From Chroococcidiopsis sp. CCMEE 29 (GTDB taxonomy: Bacteria > Cyanobacteriota > Cyanobacteriia > Cyanobacteriales > Chroococcidiopsidaceae): a stretch of DNA of 64,000 bases. Numbering within the stretch: the first letter of the stretch is position 1; every line of letters starts with the position of its first letter. Where the stretch lies: positions 919,001 through 983,000 of the forward strand of contig NZ_CP083761.1 of NCBI RefSeq assembly GCF_023558375.1. Reading direction: 5' to 3'. Made by a program: the position numbers and the translations under genes. Shown in pieces: positions 33,014 through 41,127 of the stretch. The notes under the pieces are model-generated. The model did no database searches and had not been told where the DNA came from. It was given only the letters and a program-made list of their open reading frames with translations.

Positions 33014-35080
33014 TTAATCATTTGCAGTGCGTCTAGCAAGATTCACAATCGCCTCAACCAACTCAGTCGGTTCAACTGGCTTAGCCAAATACTTCTGGAA
33101 ACCAGCCAAAAGAGCCGCTTGCTGGTCTTCCTCGCGGGCATACGCTGTCAGGGCTACAGCGGGAACCTGGCTGGCACGTTCTGACTTCAACGCCCTGACC
33201 TGCCGGATCAGAGTATAGCCATCCTCATTTGGCATCCCAATATCGCTTACTAGTACATCGGGTTGCAACCGTTCGAGGGCGGCTATTCCTTCGCGCGCTG
33301 ATGCGACGGCTGTCACTTCCGCTCCATACTCTTCTAGTAGGCTTTGGTACAAATCGCGGGCATCAGCATTATCATCCACCACCAGTAACCGTAAACCATC
33401 TAGGAGCAAGGGTAAGGGACCTTCTAAATCTTCACTCTTTACCTGCTCATTCCTTACTTCTTCCAAAAGTGGCAGCTGCACAATAAACGTTGCCCCCTGT
33501 CCCTCGCCCTGACTCTCGGCATGAACGGTGCCCCCATGCAGTTCAGCCAGATGACGCACAATTGCCAAACCGAGTCCCAGACCACTGTATGTCCTTGTGA
33601 TGGAGCTATCAGCTTGGCGAAAGCGGTCGAAGACATGAGGCAGAAAATCAGCGGCAATACCCTGACCTGTATCGCTCACCGTAATCTCAAGGTGGGTGTT
33701 GGTGCGTTTAAGGCAGATTTGCACCCGCCCCCCCTTGGGTGTGAACTTGATCGCATTTGTGAGCAGGTTCCAAATTACCTGCTGCAAGCGGTCTGCATCG
33801 CCGGATATTTGACCTGCCATTGGATCAAGTACAGCTTGAAGTTGAATAGCTTTGGCATCAGCGGCTGGACGCACAGCATCGAGCGCTGACTCAATGACTG
33901 GAACAAGGTTTAGTGGGCGAACATTCAGGGAAAGTTGACCCCGAATAATCCGCGACACATCTAATAGATCTTCAATTAGCTGTAATTGTGACTTGGCATT
34001 GCGCTCAATTGTCTCAATTGCCCGCGCGCTAGTAACTGCGTCAAAATCTCGACTACCCAGAAGATGAGCCCACCCTAATATTGCATTGAGAGGCGATCGC
34101 AGTTCATGGGAAAGTGTCGCCAGGAATTCGTCTTTCATGCGGTTCGCTCGCGATAACTCCTCTGCCTGTTGCCGCAAAGCCTCCTCTGCCCGCTTGCGGA
34201 CGGTGATATCTTGAAGATAAGCGGTTAAACCGTTGTTGCAGGGATAGAAGCGGACTGCCAACCATATATTGAGTGGCGGGTAAAAATCTTCATACTCGAC
34301 GGTCACTTGCTCTGCTAACGCCTTATGAGCGCATTTGTAATATTGTGAGTCTGGATTTGTGGGAAACACCTCCCACATGCTTCTGCCAATTAACTCTTCC
34401 CGCGTTTTTTGGAAAAGTTGCTCTGCTCTAAGGTTCACGTATTGGTAACGCCACTCGCTGTCGATGCTAATAAAAGCATCGGTAATGCTTTCCAGAATAT
34501 TGGTAACTTGCCTGTTCACTTCTTGCAGTGCCTCTTCCGCCTGCTTGCGCTCTGTGAAGTCACGCAATATTTTCGAGAAGCCGAGCAAATTCCCTGCCTC
34601 GTCTCGTAATGACGTTAAGACTCCACTAGCCCAGAAACGGGTGCCGTCCTTACGGACATGCCAGCGCTCGTCCTCAGCCCGACCTTCAGCTACTGCTTTG
34701 CTCAGTTCTTTTTTATCCTCACCACGCTGAAGGTCCTCAGACGTAAAAATGCAAGAGCCAGACTGACCAATGATCTCTGCTTCTTGATAGCCTAAGATGC
34801 GTTCTGCACCTAGATTCCAACTATTTACATAGCCGTTGGGGTCCAGTGTGAAAATTGCATAGTCCTTCACGTCTTCGACTAACAACCGGAAGCGCTCATT
34901 ATTTTGCTGGCACAACTGTTGCTCAGCTACCTCTATTTCTTTCAAGGCACTGTAGAGTTCATCAAAGGCTCCCGTCAGCTGCTCTTGTTCTGGCAGAGAG
35001 TCGCGAGTACTCTGTAATAGCTCAGTTACTCGGTTATGCAAGGCTTCTAGCTTCTGAGCAAACTTGTCTACCGCTTTCAT
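33014..35080 (-). CDS. Hybrid histidine kinase with two PAS domains and a receiver
   Basis: Soluble sensor of 688 residues. Coiled coil at 1-60; PAS domain ~63-180 (FRLLVEDVKDYAIFTLDPNG, then ILRDFTERKQAEE); second PAS ~190-300; HisKA with the phosphorylated His in DEFLATLSHELRSPLNAILG (~residue 325); HATPase with the N box LLTNAIKFTPKGG, G1 DTGQGIA and G2 GLGLGLAIVRHL; and a C-terminal receiver (VVDDNADARDLY, acceptor Asp ~611 in VSDIGMP, Lys in KYLAKPVEP). No membrane helices, so the signal is probably intracellular or redox/light via a PAS cofactor. A 44-codon gene ends eight bases upstream and may be in the same operon. Confidence 0.92.
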   Translation of the reverse strand: MKAVDKFAQKLEALHNRVTELLQSTRDSLPEQEQLTGAFDELYSALKEIEVAEQQLCQQNNERFRLLVEDVKDYAIFTLDPNGYVNSWNLGAERILGYQEAEIIGQSGSCIFTSEDLQRGEDKKELSKAVAEGRAEDERWHVRKDGTRFWASGVLTSLRDEAGNLLGFSKILRDFTERKQAEEALQEVNRQVTNILESITDAFISIDSEWRYQYVNLRAEQLFQKTREELIGRSMWEVFPTNPDSQYYKCAHKALAEQVTVEYEDFYPPLNIWLAVRFYPCNNGLTAYLQDITVRKRAEEALRQQAEELSRANRMKDEFLATLSHELRSPLNAILGWAHLLGSRDFDAVTSARAIETIERNAKSQLQLIEDLLDVSRIIRGQLSLNVRPLNLVPVIESALDAVRPAADAKAIQLQAVLDPMAGQISGDADRLQQVIWNLLTNAIKFTPKGGRVQICLKRTNTHLEITVSDTGQGIAADFLPHVFDRFRQADSSITRTYSGLGLGLAIVRHLAELHGGTVHAESQGEGQGATFIVQLPLLEEVRNEQVKSEDLEGPLPLLLDGLRLLVVDDNADARDLYQSLLEEYGAEVTAVASAREGIAALERLQPDVLVSDIGMPNEDGYTLIRQVRALKSERASQVPAVALTAYAREEDQQAALLAGFQKYLAKPVEPTELVEAIVNLARRTAND

Positions 35081-35088
35081 TTCAGGCG

Positions 35089-35223
35089 CTATTCCTTTTC
35101 TTCCATCAAGTTGACAAAGCGCCTTTGCAGGAAGTAAGAAAGATAATTACTAGCAGATGCTGGCTGGATATTCTCTACAGGCGCTAGATTCAAGGCAAAA
35201 CAAAGCTCTATGTAATCGCCCAT
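35089..35223 (-). CDS. 44-residue protein upstream of the histidine kinase
   Basis: Too small to be caught by length-limited gene finding. Starts MGDYIELCFALNLAPVEN, continues with ASASNYLSYFLQRRF and ends NLMEEKE. The ATG at 35223 has AGGAG five bases upstream (CAGGAGTCGATG) and the TAG is eight bases from the kinase ATG, which itself has GGAAAAGG close by. The short, mixed-charge chain could be a kinase regulator, a PAS ligand-binding partner or a remnant of a larger protein. No family recognised. Confidence 0.5.
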   Translation of the reverse strand: MGDYIELCFALNLAPVENIQPASASNYLSYFLQRRFVNLMEEKE

Positions 35224-35397
35224 CGACTCCTGTGTCAAAATGATTGCTTCCTACTTGCTTTTACTAGTGTTCCAGTTTTTAGTACAATAATTATTTCAAA
35301 TCTTCGGCTATTGGCAATCCCTCGCTTGGGTGAAGCGATCGCTTTGAGAACTCTAAACGGCAATCAACCTGAAGCTCTACTGACTGGGCGACTCTAA

Positions 35398-36072
35398 ATG
35401 CAAAATTGGACTCAGAACTTCAAGGGGTTACTGAATTTATTTCTTGAGTCTAACTGTCCTCTGTGCCAGCGCCCGACTGCTAAAGAATTTTGTCAAGATT
35501 GCACTACACAGCTACAACGCTGCAAGCTACCTCAATCCAGCTATTTATGGCAAGGAAAACTGCCAGTATTTGCTTGGGGAACATATGGTGGTACGCTCAA
35601 ACGCGCGATCGCCTCTTTAAAATACGAAAATCAACCCCAAATAGCTCGACCTTTGGGTTACTGGTTGGCTCAAGCTTGGTTGAATTCTCAACTTGCATCT
35701 AACCAATTGAGTGTTGTTCCAATCCCACTCCATGTTGATAAGCAAAAGCAGCGAGGCTATAACCAAGCAGCATTGCTAGCTCAAAGTTTTTGCGATCTTA
35801 CTGGTTTACAGCTGCAACAGCAGGGTTTAGAACGGATTCGTGGGACTGAAGCTCAATTTGGTCTATCTGTCTCAGAACGGGAGAAAAATTTAGCAATGGC
35901 ATTTCAAGCAGGACCAGAATTTCGCCGCTATCGTCCGGCTAAACCAGTGTTGTTATTAGATGATATCTATACGACTGGCGCAACAGCCCGTTCAGCTGCT
36001 CAGACTTTGCGCGCTCTAAATATTAGAGTCTATGGGGTGGTAGCGATCGCTGCTAGCCAAAAGCAAGCTTAA
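35398..36072 (+). CDS. comF: ComF-family phosphoribosyltransferase-like protein
   Basis: Cytoplasmic protein related to the DNA-uptake factor ComF/GntX. N-terminal zinc finger LFLESNCPLCQRPTAKEFCQDC (two CxxC pairs), then a type I phosphoribosyltransferase fold with KYENQPQIARPLGYWLAQ, the motif VPIPLHVDKQKQRGYNQA and the PRPP loop VLLLDDIYTTGATARSAA. 224 residues is usual. In competent cyanobacteria ComF is needed for transformation, although no other competence gene lies in this window. Confidence 0.9.
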   Translation: MQNWTQNFKGLLNLFLESNCPLCQRPTAKEFCQDCTTQLQRCKLPQSSYLWQGKLPVFAWGTYGGTLKRAIASLKYENQPQIARPLGYWLAQAWLNSQLASNQLSVVPIPLHVDKQKQRGYNQAALLAQSFCDLTGLQLQQQGLERIRGTEAQFGLSVSEREKNLAMAFQAGPEFRRYRPAKPVLLLDDIYTTGATARSAAQTLRALNIRVYGVVAIAASQKQA

Positions 36073-36164
36073 GTGCCTCTTCTCAAAAGATACAGATGTG
36101 CAAGTTGTTTGGGCGACCTCTATAATGGACGGGTTTACGCTGTTTTGCTGGGGTACTGCCCTGA

Positions 36165-36623
36165 ATGATGATTAAGGCTTTTGCCACTGGGTTGAGTCGA
36201 GTTCTGATCGCTCATGCCACTCTACTAGGAATTGGCATGATTACAACTTCCTTAGCTGTAGCTCAATGTAAGTTATACAACCCAATTCCTTTACCGGCAG
36301 GTAATGAGCTTAAAGATACGCTCTCGGAAAAAGATATTCCGATCGGTGAAGGTGGATTTGCCCGTGATTACACAGTGAAGTTAAATAAGGGCGACAATGT
36401 AGTAATCGATCTAAGTTCTGACAGCTTTGATACAATCCTCACACTACTAGCACCAAACGGCTCAACAGTTGCGGAAAATGATGACGGTCCCGACGGCACT
36501 ACAAACTCCCTGCTATTTACGCGGATTACAGAGACAGGAATCTACATTATTCGCGTCCGATCTTTTGGTGAAACAGGAGTTGGGGCTTTTAAACTAAAGT
36601 TCACACGACTGCGACCAGTTTGA
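36165..36623 (+). CDS. Secreted PPC-domain (pre-peptidase C-terminal) protein
   Basis: A 152-residue exported protein. Signal peptide at 1-33 (LIAHATLLGIGMITTSLAVA-Q). The mature chain is a single jelly-roll PPC domain: ARDYTVKLNKGDNVVIDLSS, FDTILTLLAPNGSTVAENDD, LLFTRITETGIYIIRVRSFG. Such domains usually sit beside secreted proteases or bind substrates, but no protease is fused here. The ATG follows TGAATGATG; no strong ribosome site is seen. Confidence 0.85.
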   Translation: MMIKAFATGLSRVLIAHATLLGIGMITTSLAVAQCKLYNPIPLPAGNELKDTLSEKDIPIGEGGFARDYTVKLNKGDNVVIDLSSDSFDTILTLLAPNGSTVAENDDGPDGTTNSLLFTRITETGIYIIRVRSFGETGVGAFKLKFTRLRPV

Positions 36624-36655
36624 GCCGTTGTGGATTTTAGATTTGGTGGCTTTTA

Positions 36656-36706
36656 CTAAAGAGCGGCAATAAAAACTGAGGTGTCTACAACAACCTTAGT
36701 CAGGTA
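36656..36706 (-). pseudogene. PIN-domain toxin N-terminal relic
   Basis: The minus strand reads LQYLTKVVVDTSVFIAAL and then two stops. VVVDTSVFIAAL is the first beta strand and metal-binding Asp of VapC-type PIN toxins. No start codon or remaining domain is present. It lies just upstream of tRNA-Arg and about 400 bases from an intact PIN toxin gene, so it may be the trace of a lost toxin gene; a chance match over 12 codons is possible. Confidence 0.4.
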
Positions 36707-36756
36707 TTGCAGTAGTTTCCCGCTCAGGCTGAAAAATGCTATACTCGCAAAGACAA

Positions 36757-36829
36757 GGGCATGTAGCTCAGTGGATAGAGCATCAGGTTCCGGTCCTGAG
36801 GGTCGGGGGTTCGAATCCCTCCATGCTCG
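36757..36829 (+). tRNA. tRNA-Arg (CCG anticodon)
   Basis: Cloverleaf is complete: acceptor GGGCATG/CATGCTC, D arm GCTC...GAGC, anticodon stem TCAGG/CCTGA with loop TTCCGGT, T arm GGGGGTTCGAATCCCTC, discriminator G. No CCA is encoded. A TATACT box at 36740-36745 is placed for a -10 element. Confidence 0.95.
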
Positions 36830-37088
36830 TTTTGGTAATTGGTAAAGGTGGAGAGCCGGTTTTTCAATCGAGAATCTGAGGCTCTATCTTTTCAACCCAC
36901 CTAAAAGTCTTTTGCTACTGAGAGTTAAAAGACTTCAGAAATCAGCATTGACTTGTAGATGTACTCAACAACAGCGATCGCACTTGGGCGATCGAGCATT
37001 AATTAATCCTGGTGCATAACGAGCGTGATTTCGAGGCAATTCAAACTGTGCGATCGTTTCCTTGCTTACGATTTCAAGCCAACACCAA

Positions 37089-37538
37089 TTAACAACTATC
37101 GATAGCAGCCAGAAACTTCTCGACAATCACAATGGGACATGAAAAACTATCCGCGATGCAGAGTAAATCGCGATCGCCTGTCACCAGATAATCTGCCTGA
37201 CCCACAAGCGCTAAAACCAAAAAAGGTTTATCAAAAGGATCTCGGCATTCAGGAATTAAAGGTAATGAGTCAGGCATCACCACAGTGCCACAAAATGGTA
37301 AATAATCTGCCAACAAATCCTCTTGCTCAGCTTTCGTGAGCTTAAATTTTGGATAAGCCAGAACCCGAATTAGCTCAGTAATCGTCGCCTTAGAAACCAA
37401 CGGAATAAAGCGCTCCTCCTGCCATGCAAACCGCAATTTTGCTATATTGCCACCAAATACCAAAGCTGAGACCACTAAATTAGTATCAATTACAACTTGC
37501 AGACGTTGGCGCAGCCTCTCGGAACGAGAAACAGTCAT
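37089..37538 (-). CDS. PIN-domain toxin of a toxin-antitoxin pair
   Basis: Putative ribonuclease toxin of 149 residues (PIN_3-type, COG1569-like). The acidic metal sites are visible: VVIDTNLVVSALVFGG (first Asp), ITELIRVLAY (Glu), and RDPFDKPFLVLALVGQADYL with VTGDRDLL (later Asp residues). It overlaps the AbrB-type antitoxin by the sequence ATGA, so the two are translationally coupled, antitoxin first. RNA target unknown. Confidence 0.88.
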   Translation of the reverse strand: MTVSRSERLRQRLQVVIDTNLVVSALVFGGNIAKLRFAWQEERFIPLVSKATITELIRVLAYPKFKLTKAEQEDLLADYLPFCGTVVMPDSLPLIPECRDPFDKPFLVLALVGQADYLVTGDRDLLCIADSFSCPIVIVEKFLAAIDSC

Positions 37539-37756
37539 CGCTTACGCGCCCAATCTACAGCATCAGCAATATCCTGTTCGCTCAGTTCTAAAGCTGCAAG
37601 TTTAGCCCGCACAGCATCAGCACGTTGAATTTTTACAGGTGTAAGAATAATTTGCCCACCTTCTACCTTCACATCAAAATATTCAGCATCCCCGATTGCA
37701 CGTGTAATACTTTTAGGCAAAGTAAGCTGATTTTTAGCAGTCAACTTAGCAAGCAT
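37535..37756 (-). CDS. AbrB/MazE/SpoVT-family antitoxin
   Basis: A 73-residue swapped-hairpin DNA-binding protein: MLAKLTAKNQLTLPKSITRA is the AbrB N-terminal signature, followed by YFDVKVEGGQIILTPVKI. The C-terminal helix (LAALELSEQDIADAVDWARK) should bind and neutralise the PIN toxin. I place the start at ATG 37756, seven bases after AGGAG; the preceding GTG at 37759 is an alternative. Such antitoxins usually repress their own operon. Confidence 0.9.
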   Translation of the reverse strand: MLAKLTAKNQLTLPKSITRAIGDAEYFDVKVEGGQIILTPVKIQRADAVRAKLAALELSEQDIADAVDWARKR

Positions 37757-37768
37757 CACAAATCTCCT

Positions 37769-37801
37769 AATTCCACAAAATTCCGGAATGTAAGAATTCC
37801 T
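37769..37801 (-). promoter_or_regulatory. Possible operator of the toxin-antitoxin pair
   Basis: Just before the antitoxin start are two perfect palindromes, TTCCGGAA (37781-37788) and GAATTC (37794-37799), and TTCC elements repeated at about 10- to 13-base intervals. AbrB-type antitoxins bind such AT-rich palindromic arrays, so an autoregulatory role is plausible but inferred. Confidence 0.4.
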
Positions 37802-37991
37802 TACTTTAGTATATTCTTACTAATTCTCAAAAAACACGGACAACTTAGCCATATATTTCGTAAATCCGTGTCTCTTTAGAGCAGGGAGAGATCAAGATTT
37901 TGCTCTTGGGGTTGAAGATACTGTCAGCAAATTAAAAGCGAGAGAATTTGAATGCTCTAAGTAATTCTACTTTAAATATTCAATTAAAAAT

Positions 37992-39050
37992 GGCTCTTTA
38001 TGGATTCCAGGGATCTAGCTAAGAAGGCACTCTAATAGAGATGACAACAGGGTTTTACCCCGTTTTCTGACATTGTGAACGAACTCAAAAAAACCCAAAT
38101 AGAGCGGCAGTTTATCTTGGGAAATCCCTCGGTGTGGTCTCAACCAAGAACGTAACAATGACCAGAAGCCTTCCATCGTATTGACGTGGACTTCGTAAAA
38201 CCCGTCTCCATCCTCGTCCCGAGCATATTCCCCTTGTCCATGATTCACTGTCTTGTGACCATATCCCCACTCAGTTATGCGAGCATAGATGCTGTATTCG
38301 TCGGTGTAGATGAGCGTACCAGGTGAGACCATCTTCTGAATCACAGGTGCAATAGTTGCTTGCTTAAGGTTGGACAGCATCTGCACAACAACCTCTCCTC
38401 CTCGCTGAATCATGCCGAAAATGGGAGGCTTTTCTTGTGCCAATGTTCCTCGCCCTGGCTTGGCTTTCAACCGCCTTGGGCGACCAAGTCGCCCCTTTTT
38501 CTCACTTCGGATGGCTGACCTTTGAAACCAGCAATCAAGTAGAGTTCGTCCAATTCCACTTCTCCTTTCAAAATGACTTCGGGTTTCTTCTCCACAATGC
38601 CCATTCGCAGTTGACAAGTCATCTGCTGCGCGTCATCCTTGTTCAGGTCGAGTTCTTGAGCAATTTGGTGTGTCGAGAGATTTAAGCCCATCAAGTACAG
38701 ACAGAGAATCCAGGTCTGCAAGGGCTGATGATGACCAGCCAGAATCGTACCACTCAAGTCGTCGAATCGGGAAAGGCATCGCCTGACACTGGTATCGCTG
38801 ACGATGAGGCTGAGTCTCATCGAAACCTCGTTTGACCACACGCTGTGAATTACATTTGCTACAAGTTACACCTTCTGACCATCGTAGCTGGCGCACGGTT
38901 TCATAGCACTTTTGTTCGTCAATCAAGGTTTGGAGATTAATCAGCACAGGGATGGTCACAGATTGGTCAGTTCTCGAAGCTAATCAGAGTAGGTATTATA
39001 CCCTCCTGACTGCCACCGAAACTCTAGATCCCTGGAATCCATAAAGAGCC
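37992..39050. mobile_element. IS1595-family element with exact ends (1059 bp)
   Basis: Perfect 27-bp terminal inverted repeats lie at 37992-38018 and 39024-39050, beginning GGCTCTTTATGGATTCC. The element is flanked by an 8-bp direct duplication TTAAAAAT (37984-37991 and 39051-39058), the size known for this family. The content is one transposase gene on the minus strand, broken by two single-base shifts. Perfect ends and duplication imply a recent insertion. Confidence 0.9.
38015..38959 (-). pseudogene. IS1595-family transposase, two compensating frameshifts
   Basis: Three frames together give one protein: a zinc ribbon (CSKCNSQRVVKRG, YQCQA) from 38959, a helix-turn-helix region (LSTHQIAQELDLNKDDAQQM) and VELDELYLIAGFKGQ in the middle frame, and the catalytic remainder (GRPRRLKAKPGRGTLAQEKP, IYTDEYSIY, VNTMEGFWSLLRSWLRPHRG) in the first frame again. 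An extra A near 38787 (GCGATGC, expected GCGTGC) and a missing A near 38500 (AGAAAAAGG) account for the breaks. Unless these are sequencing errors, the element cannot move without help from another copy. Confidence 0.85.
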
Positions 39051-39252
39051 TTAAAAATTACAGAAAAATACCTATGCCGATTGGATATGCTTTTGTCTTT
39101 CTACAGGCTGATGGAAAGGAAAGGTCTGGGTAGTTACCTGGATAAAGTAACGACACAAAACTTAAGTCACCAGAATTTACGCGGTTTGTAAGCCGCGGGT
39201 TGAGCAATGTCTCACATTGTCTGAACGCAAGAGCTAATCTAAGGAGAATTGA

Positions 39253-40203
39253 ATGTTTTATCACAAGAAGCGGCTACAGTACTTCACTCCACCGCAGCGA
39301 CCCGATCCAGTTTACGCCAAGAAGATGCAGGAACTCATCGGCGGCGTATATGGTGAGATGACTGTGATGATGCAATACTTGTTCCAGGGTTGGAACTGCC
39401 GCGGACCAGCTAAATATCGGGATATGTTACTCGATATCGGTACCGAGGAAATCGGGCATATTGAGATTCTCGCCACAATGATCGCCCATTTGCTGGATAA
39501 AGCACCCATCAGATTACAAGAAGAAGGGGCGAAAGACCCAGTAGTTGGTGCGGTGATGGGAGGCCTAAACCCAACCAATACAATTACGGATATAATGGCG
39601 GCGGCTATGAACCCTCAGCACCTGATTGTTTCAGGTTTAGGCGCTCAACCCCAGGACAGCGTTGGCTTCCCCTGGAACGGTCGCTTTGTTACTGCCAGTG
39701 GTAACTTAATGGCAGACTTCCGGTCTAATCTAAGTGCCGAATCTCAAGGACGATTGCAGGCGGTGCGGATGTATGAGATGACCAATGATCCAGGGGTGAA
39801 AGATACCCTCAGTTTCTTGATCGCCCGCGACACAATGCATCAAAACCAGTGGCTGGCAGCGATCGAGGATCTGAAACAAGAAGGATTGGAAGATACGCCA
39901 GTTCCCAGTTCCTTCCCATTGGAATTGGAGAAGAGAGAGCATGCCTATGAGTTCTGGAATCACTCTGAAGGCGAGGAAAGCGCCCAGGGTCGCTGGGCGA
40001 AGGGTGCTTCAATGGATGGTAAAGGCGAGTTCAAGTATTTGGCGGATCCTCAGCCCCTAGGACCGCAACCTGAACCACCGCAGCCCGATCCCCGCTTGCA
40101 CGGCACAGCCAAAACCAAGCAAGCACAAAGTACGGGCGAACCGAATGTGATTGAGCGCATAGTTGATACGGTCGATCGCATGACTCCTGGCGGTCAATCG
40201 TAA
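39253..40203 (+). CDS. Manganese catalase
   Basis: Disproportionates hydrogen peroxide with a di-manganese centre, without haem. A four-helix ferritin-like bundle spans residues ~20-200, with ligands E35 (VYGEMTVMMQYL), E65/E66 and H69 (GTEEIGHIEILATM), and the second-half pair around RMYEMTNDPGVKDTLSF and ARDTMHQNQWLAAIE. The C-terminal tail (~250-316) is Pro/Gly-rich and disordered and includes QSTGEP, a motif repeated in the 101-residue protein at 41870. The ATG follows AAGGAGAATTGA. It heads a group of stress genes. Known in desiccation-tolerant cyanobacteria and Bacillus spores. Confidence 0.93.
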   Translation: MFYHKKRLQYFTPPQRPDPVYAKKMQELIGGVYGEMTVMMQYLFQGWNCRGPAKYRDMLLDIGTEEIGHIEILATMIAHLLDKAPIRLQEEGAKDPVVGAVMGGLNPTNTITDIMAAAMNPQHLIVSGLGAQPQDSVGFPWNGRFVTASGNLMADFRSNLSAESQGRLQAVRMYEMTNDPGVKDTLSFLIARDTMHQNQWLAAIEDLKQEGLEDTPVPSSFPLELEKREHAYEFWNHSEGEESAQGRWAKGASMDGKGEFKYLADPQPLGPQPEPPQPDPRLHGTAKTKQAQSTGEPNVIERIVDTVDRMTPGGQS

Positions 40204-40237
40204 GTTGAGCTTAAACACCTTTGATTAACCGAAGAAG

Positions 40238-40362
40238 GGGTCAGGGGTCGGGGGTCAGGGATGAGTCGCTGCGCTCTAGTTTTGAGTGTTAAGTTTTGAA
40301 TTAAACAGCCTGTATAACTCAAAATTCAAAATTCAAAACTATTCCTGCTCCCTGACCTCTTT
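40238..40362. repeat. Palindromic composite repeat
   Basis: G-rich arm GGGGTCAGGGGTCGGGGG at 40237-40260 and C-rich arm CCCTGACC at 40350-40357 are inverted copies. Between them a second inverted pair (GTTTTGAATT near 40292, and AATTCAAAAC) is made of ATTCAAA units. The whole could fold as one long stem. It lies between the Mn-catalase gene and a convergent gene and may help terminate both. Confidence 0.55.
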
Positions 40363-40412
40363 TAAACCATTGTTTTCACAACTGACTTTAGGATTGCTGT
40401 AGCACCTGTTCT

Positions 40413-40859
40413 CTAGTTGCTAAAAGCATCCTTGATATTATCAACAGTGCGTTCAACAACATTCTTTGTGTTGTCTACCGCTTTTTGAGTCCGAGCTGCA
40501 TCTTGCTCTGCTCTTTGCTCAATTCGATTCCTATCTCTCTTTGCTTTGCGCTCAACGAAACTACCATCGTCGTCGGCTCGATCAACTTTAGCAGCATTTT
40601 TGTTTGCAGTTTTCTCAACTTTGTCCGCCGTATCTCGGATGAAATTCTTGGAGCCTTTAGCAACTTCATCGGCTGCCCCTTTAACTTGATCGCCTGCGTC
40701 TGCCGCTGCAATCAAGTTAACAGCAGGATTAGCTAATGCTACGGTGTTGGAGAAAAACGCACCCTGCCAAATAAAGGCAATCGCTGACAGACAGAACAGC
40801 GTTGTAGCCATCCAACGTCCTACTCTCGAAAGCCGTTTCATTACATGATTTTGTTTCAT
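40413..40859 (-). CDS. Secreted LEA-like/CsbD-like hydrophilic protein
   Basis: A protein of about 148 residues from ATG 40859 (AGGGAGA nine bases upstream). Signal peptide to ~residue 45 (RWMATTLFCLSAIAFIWQGA then ALA-N). The mature part is highly charged with repeating ADEVAKGSKNFIRDTADKVE, KTANKNAAKV and NTKNVVERTVDNIKDAF helices, with no hydrophobic core, as in group 3 LEA or CsbD-like stress proteins. A protective role during drying or salt stress is inference. Convergent to the Mn-catalase gene. Confidence 0.72.
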   Translation of the reverse strand: MKQNHVMKRLSRVGRWMATTLFCLSAIAFIWQGAFFSNTVALANPAVNLIAAADAGDQVKGAADEVAKGSKNFIRDTADKVEKTANKNAAKVDRADDDGSFVERKAKRDRNRIEQRAEQDAARTQKAVDNTKNVVERTVDNIKDAFSN

Positions 40860-41056
40860 AAAATACAATCTCCCTAGGATTTAGCCTTTACAGTACTCCA
40901 ACAGGCTCATCAGCTAGATCATTCTGTAGACAGAAGTTCTGGCATCATCAAACCTTAGCCTGGCTGTGGCGACATTAATTGCTGAAAGTTAGGTTTTTAA
41001 CTGCCGAAATAGCTTTCACCAGCTTGTTGTCGATGATGTCACAGTTACAAATCTAA

Positions 41057-41074
41057 AGCCCGCCTAGGCGGGCT
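41057..41074 (-). terminator. Rho-independent terminator of the helical carotenoid protein gene
   Basis: Perfect palindrome AGCCCGCCTAGGCGGGCT; reading on the minus strand it is followed by TTTAGATTTG. It lies about 54 bases after the stop of the minus-strand HCP gene. Confidence 0.65.
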
Positions 41075-41127
41075 GCAAAAAACCGGTTAATGATTTGGAT
41101 TTGTATCAGCTGGGGATGCTGACAGAT

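Noticed and set aside
37880-37983. Short plus-strand frame ending CSK before the IS1595 element
   Set aside because: About 25 plausible residues (DFALGVEDTVSKLKARE) but no start, family or continuation past the element.
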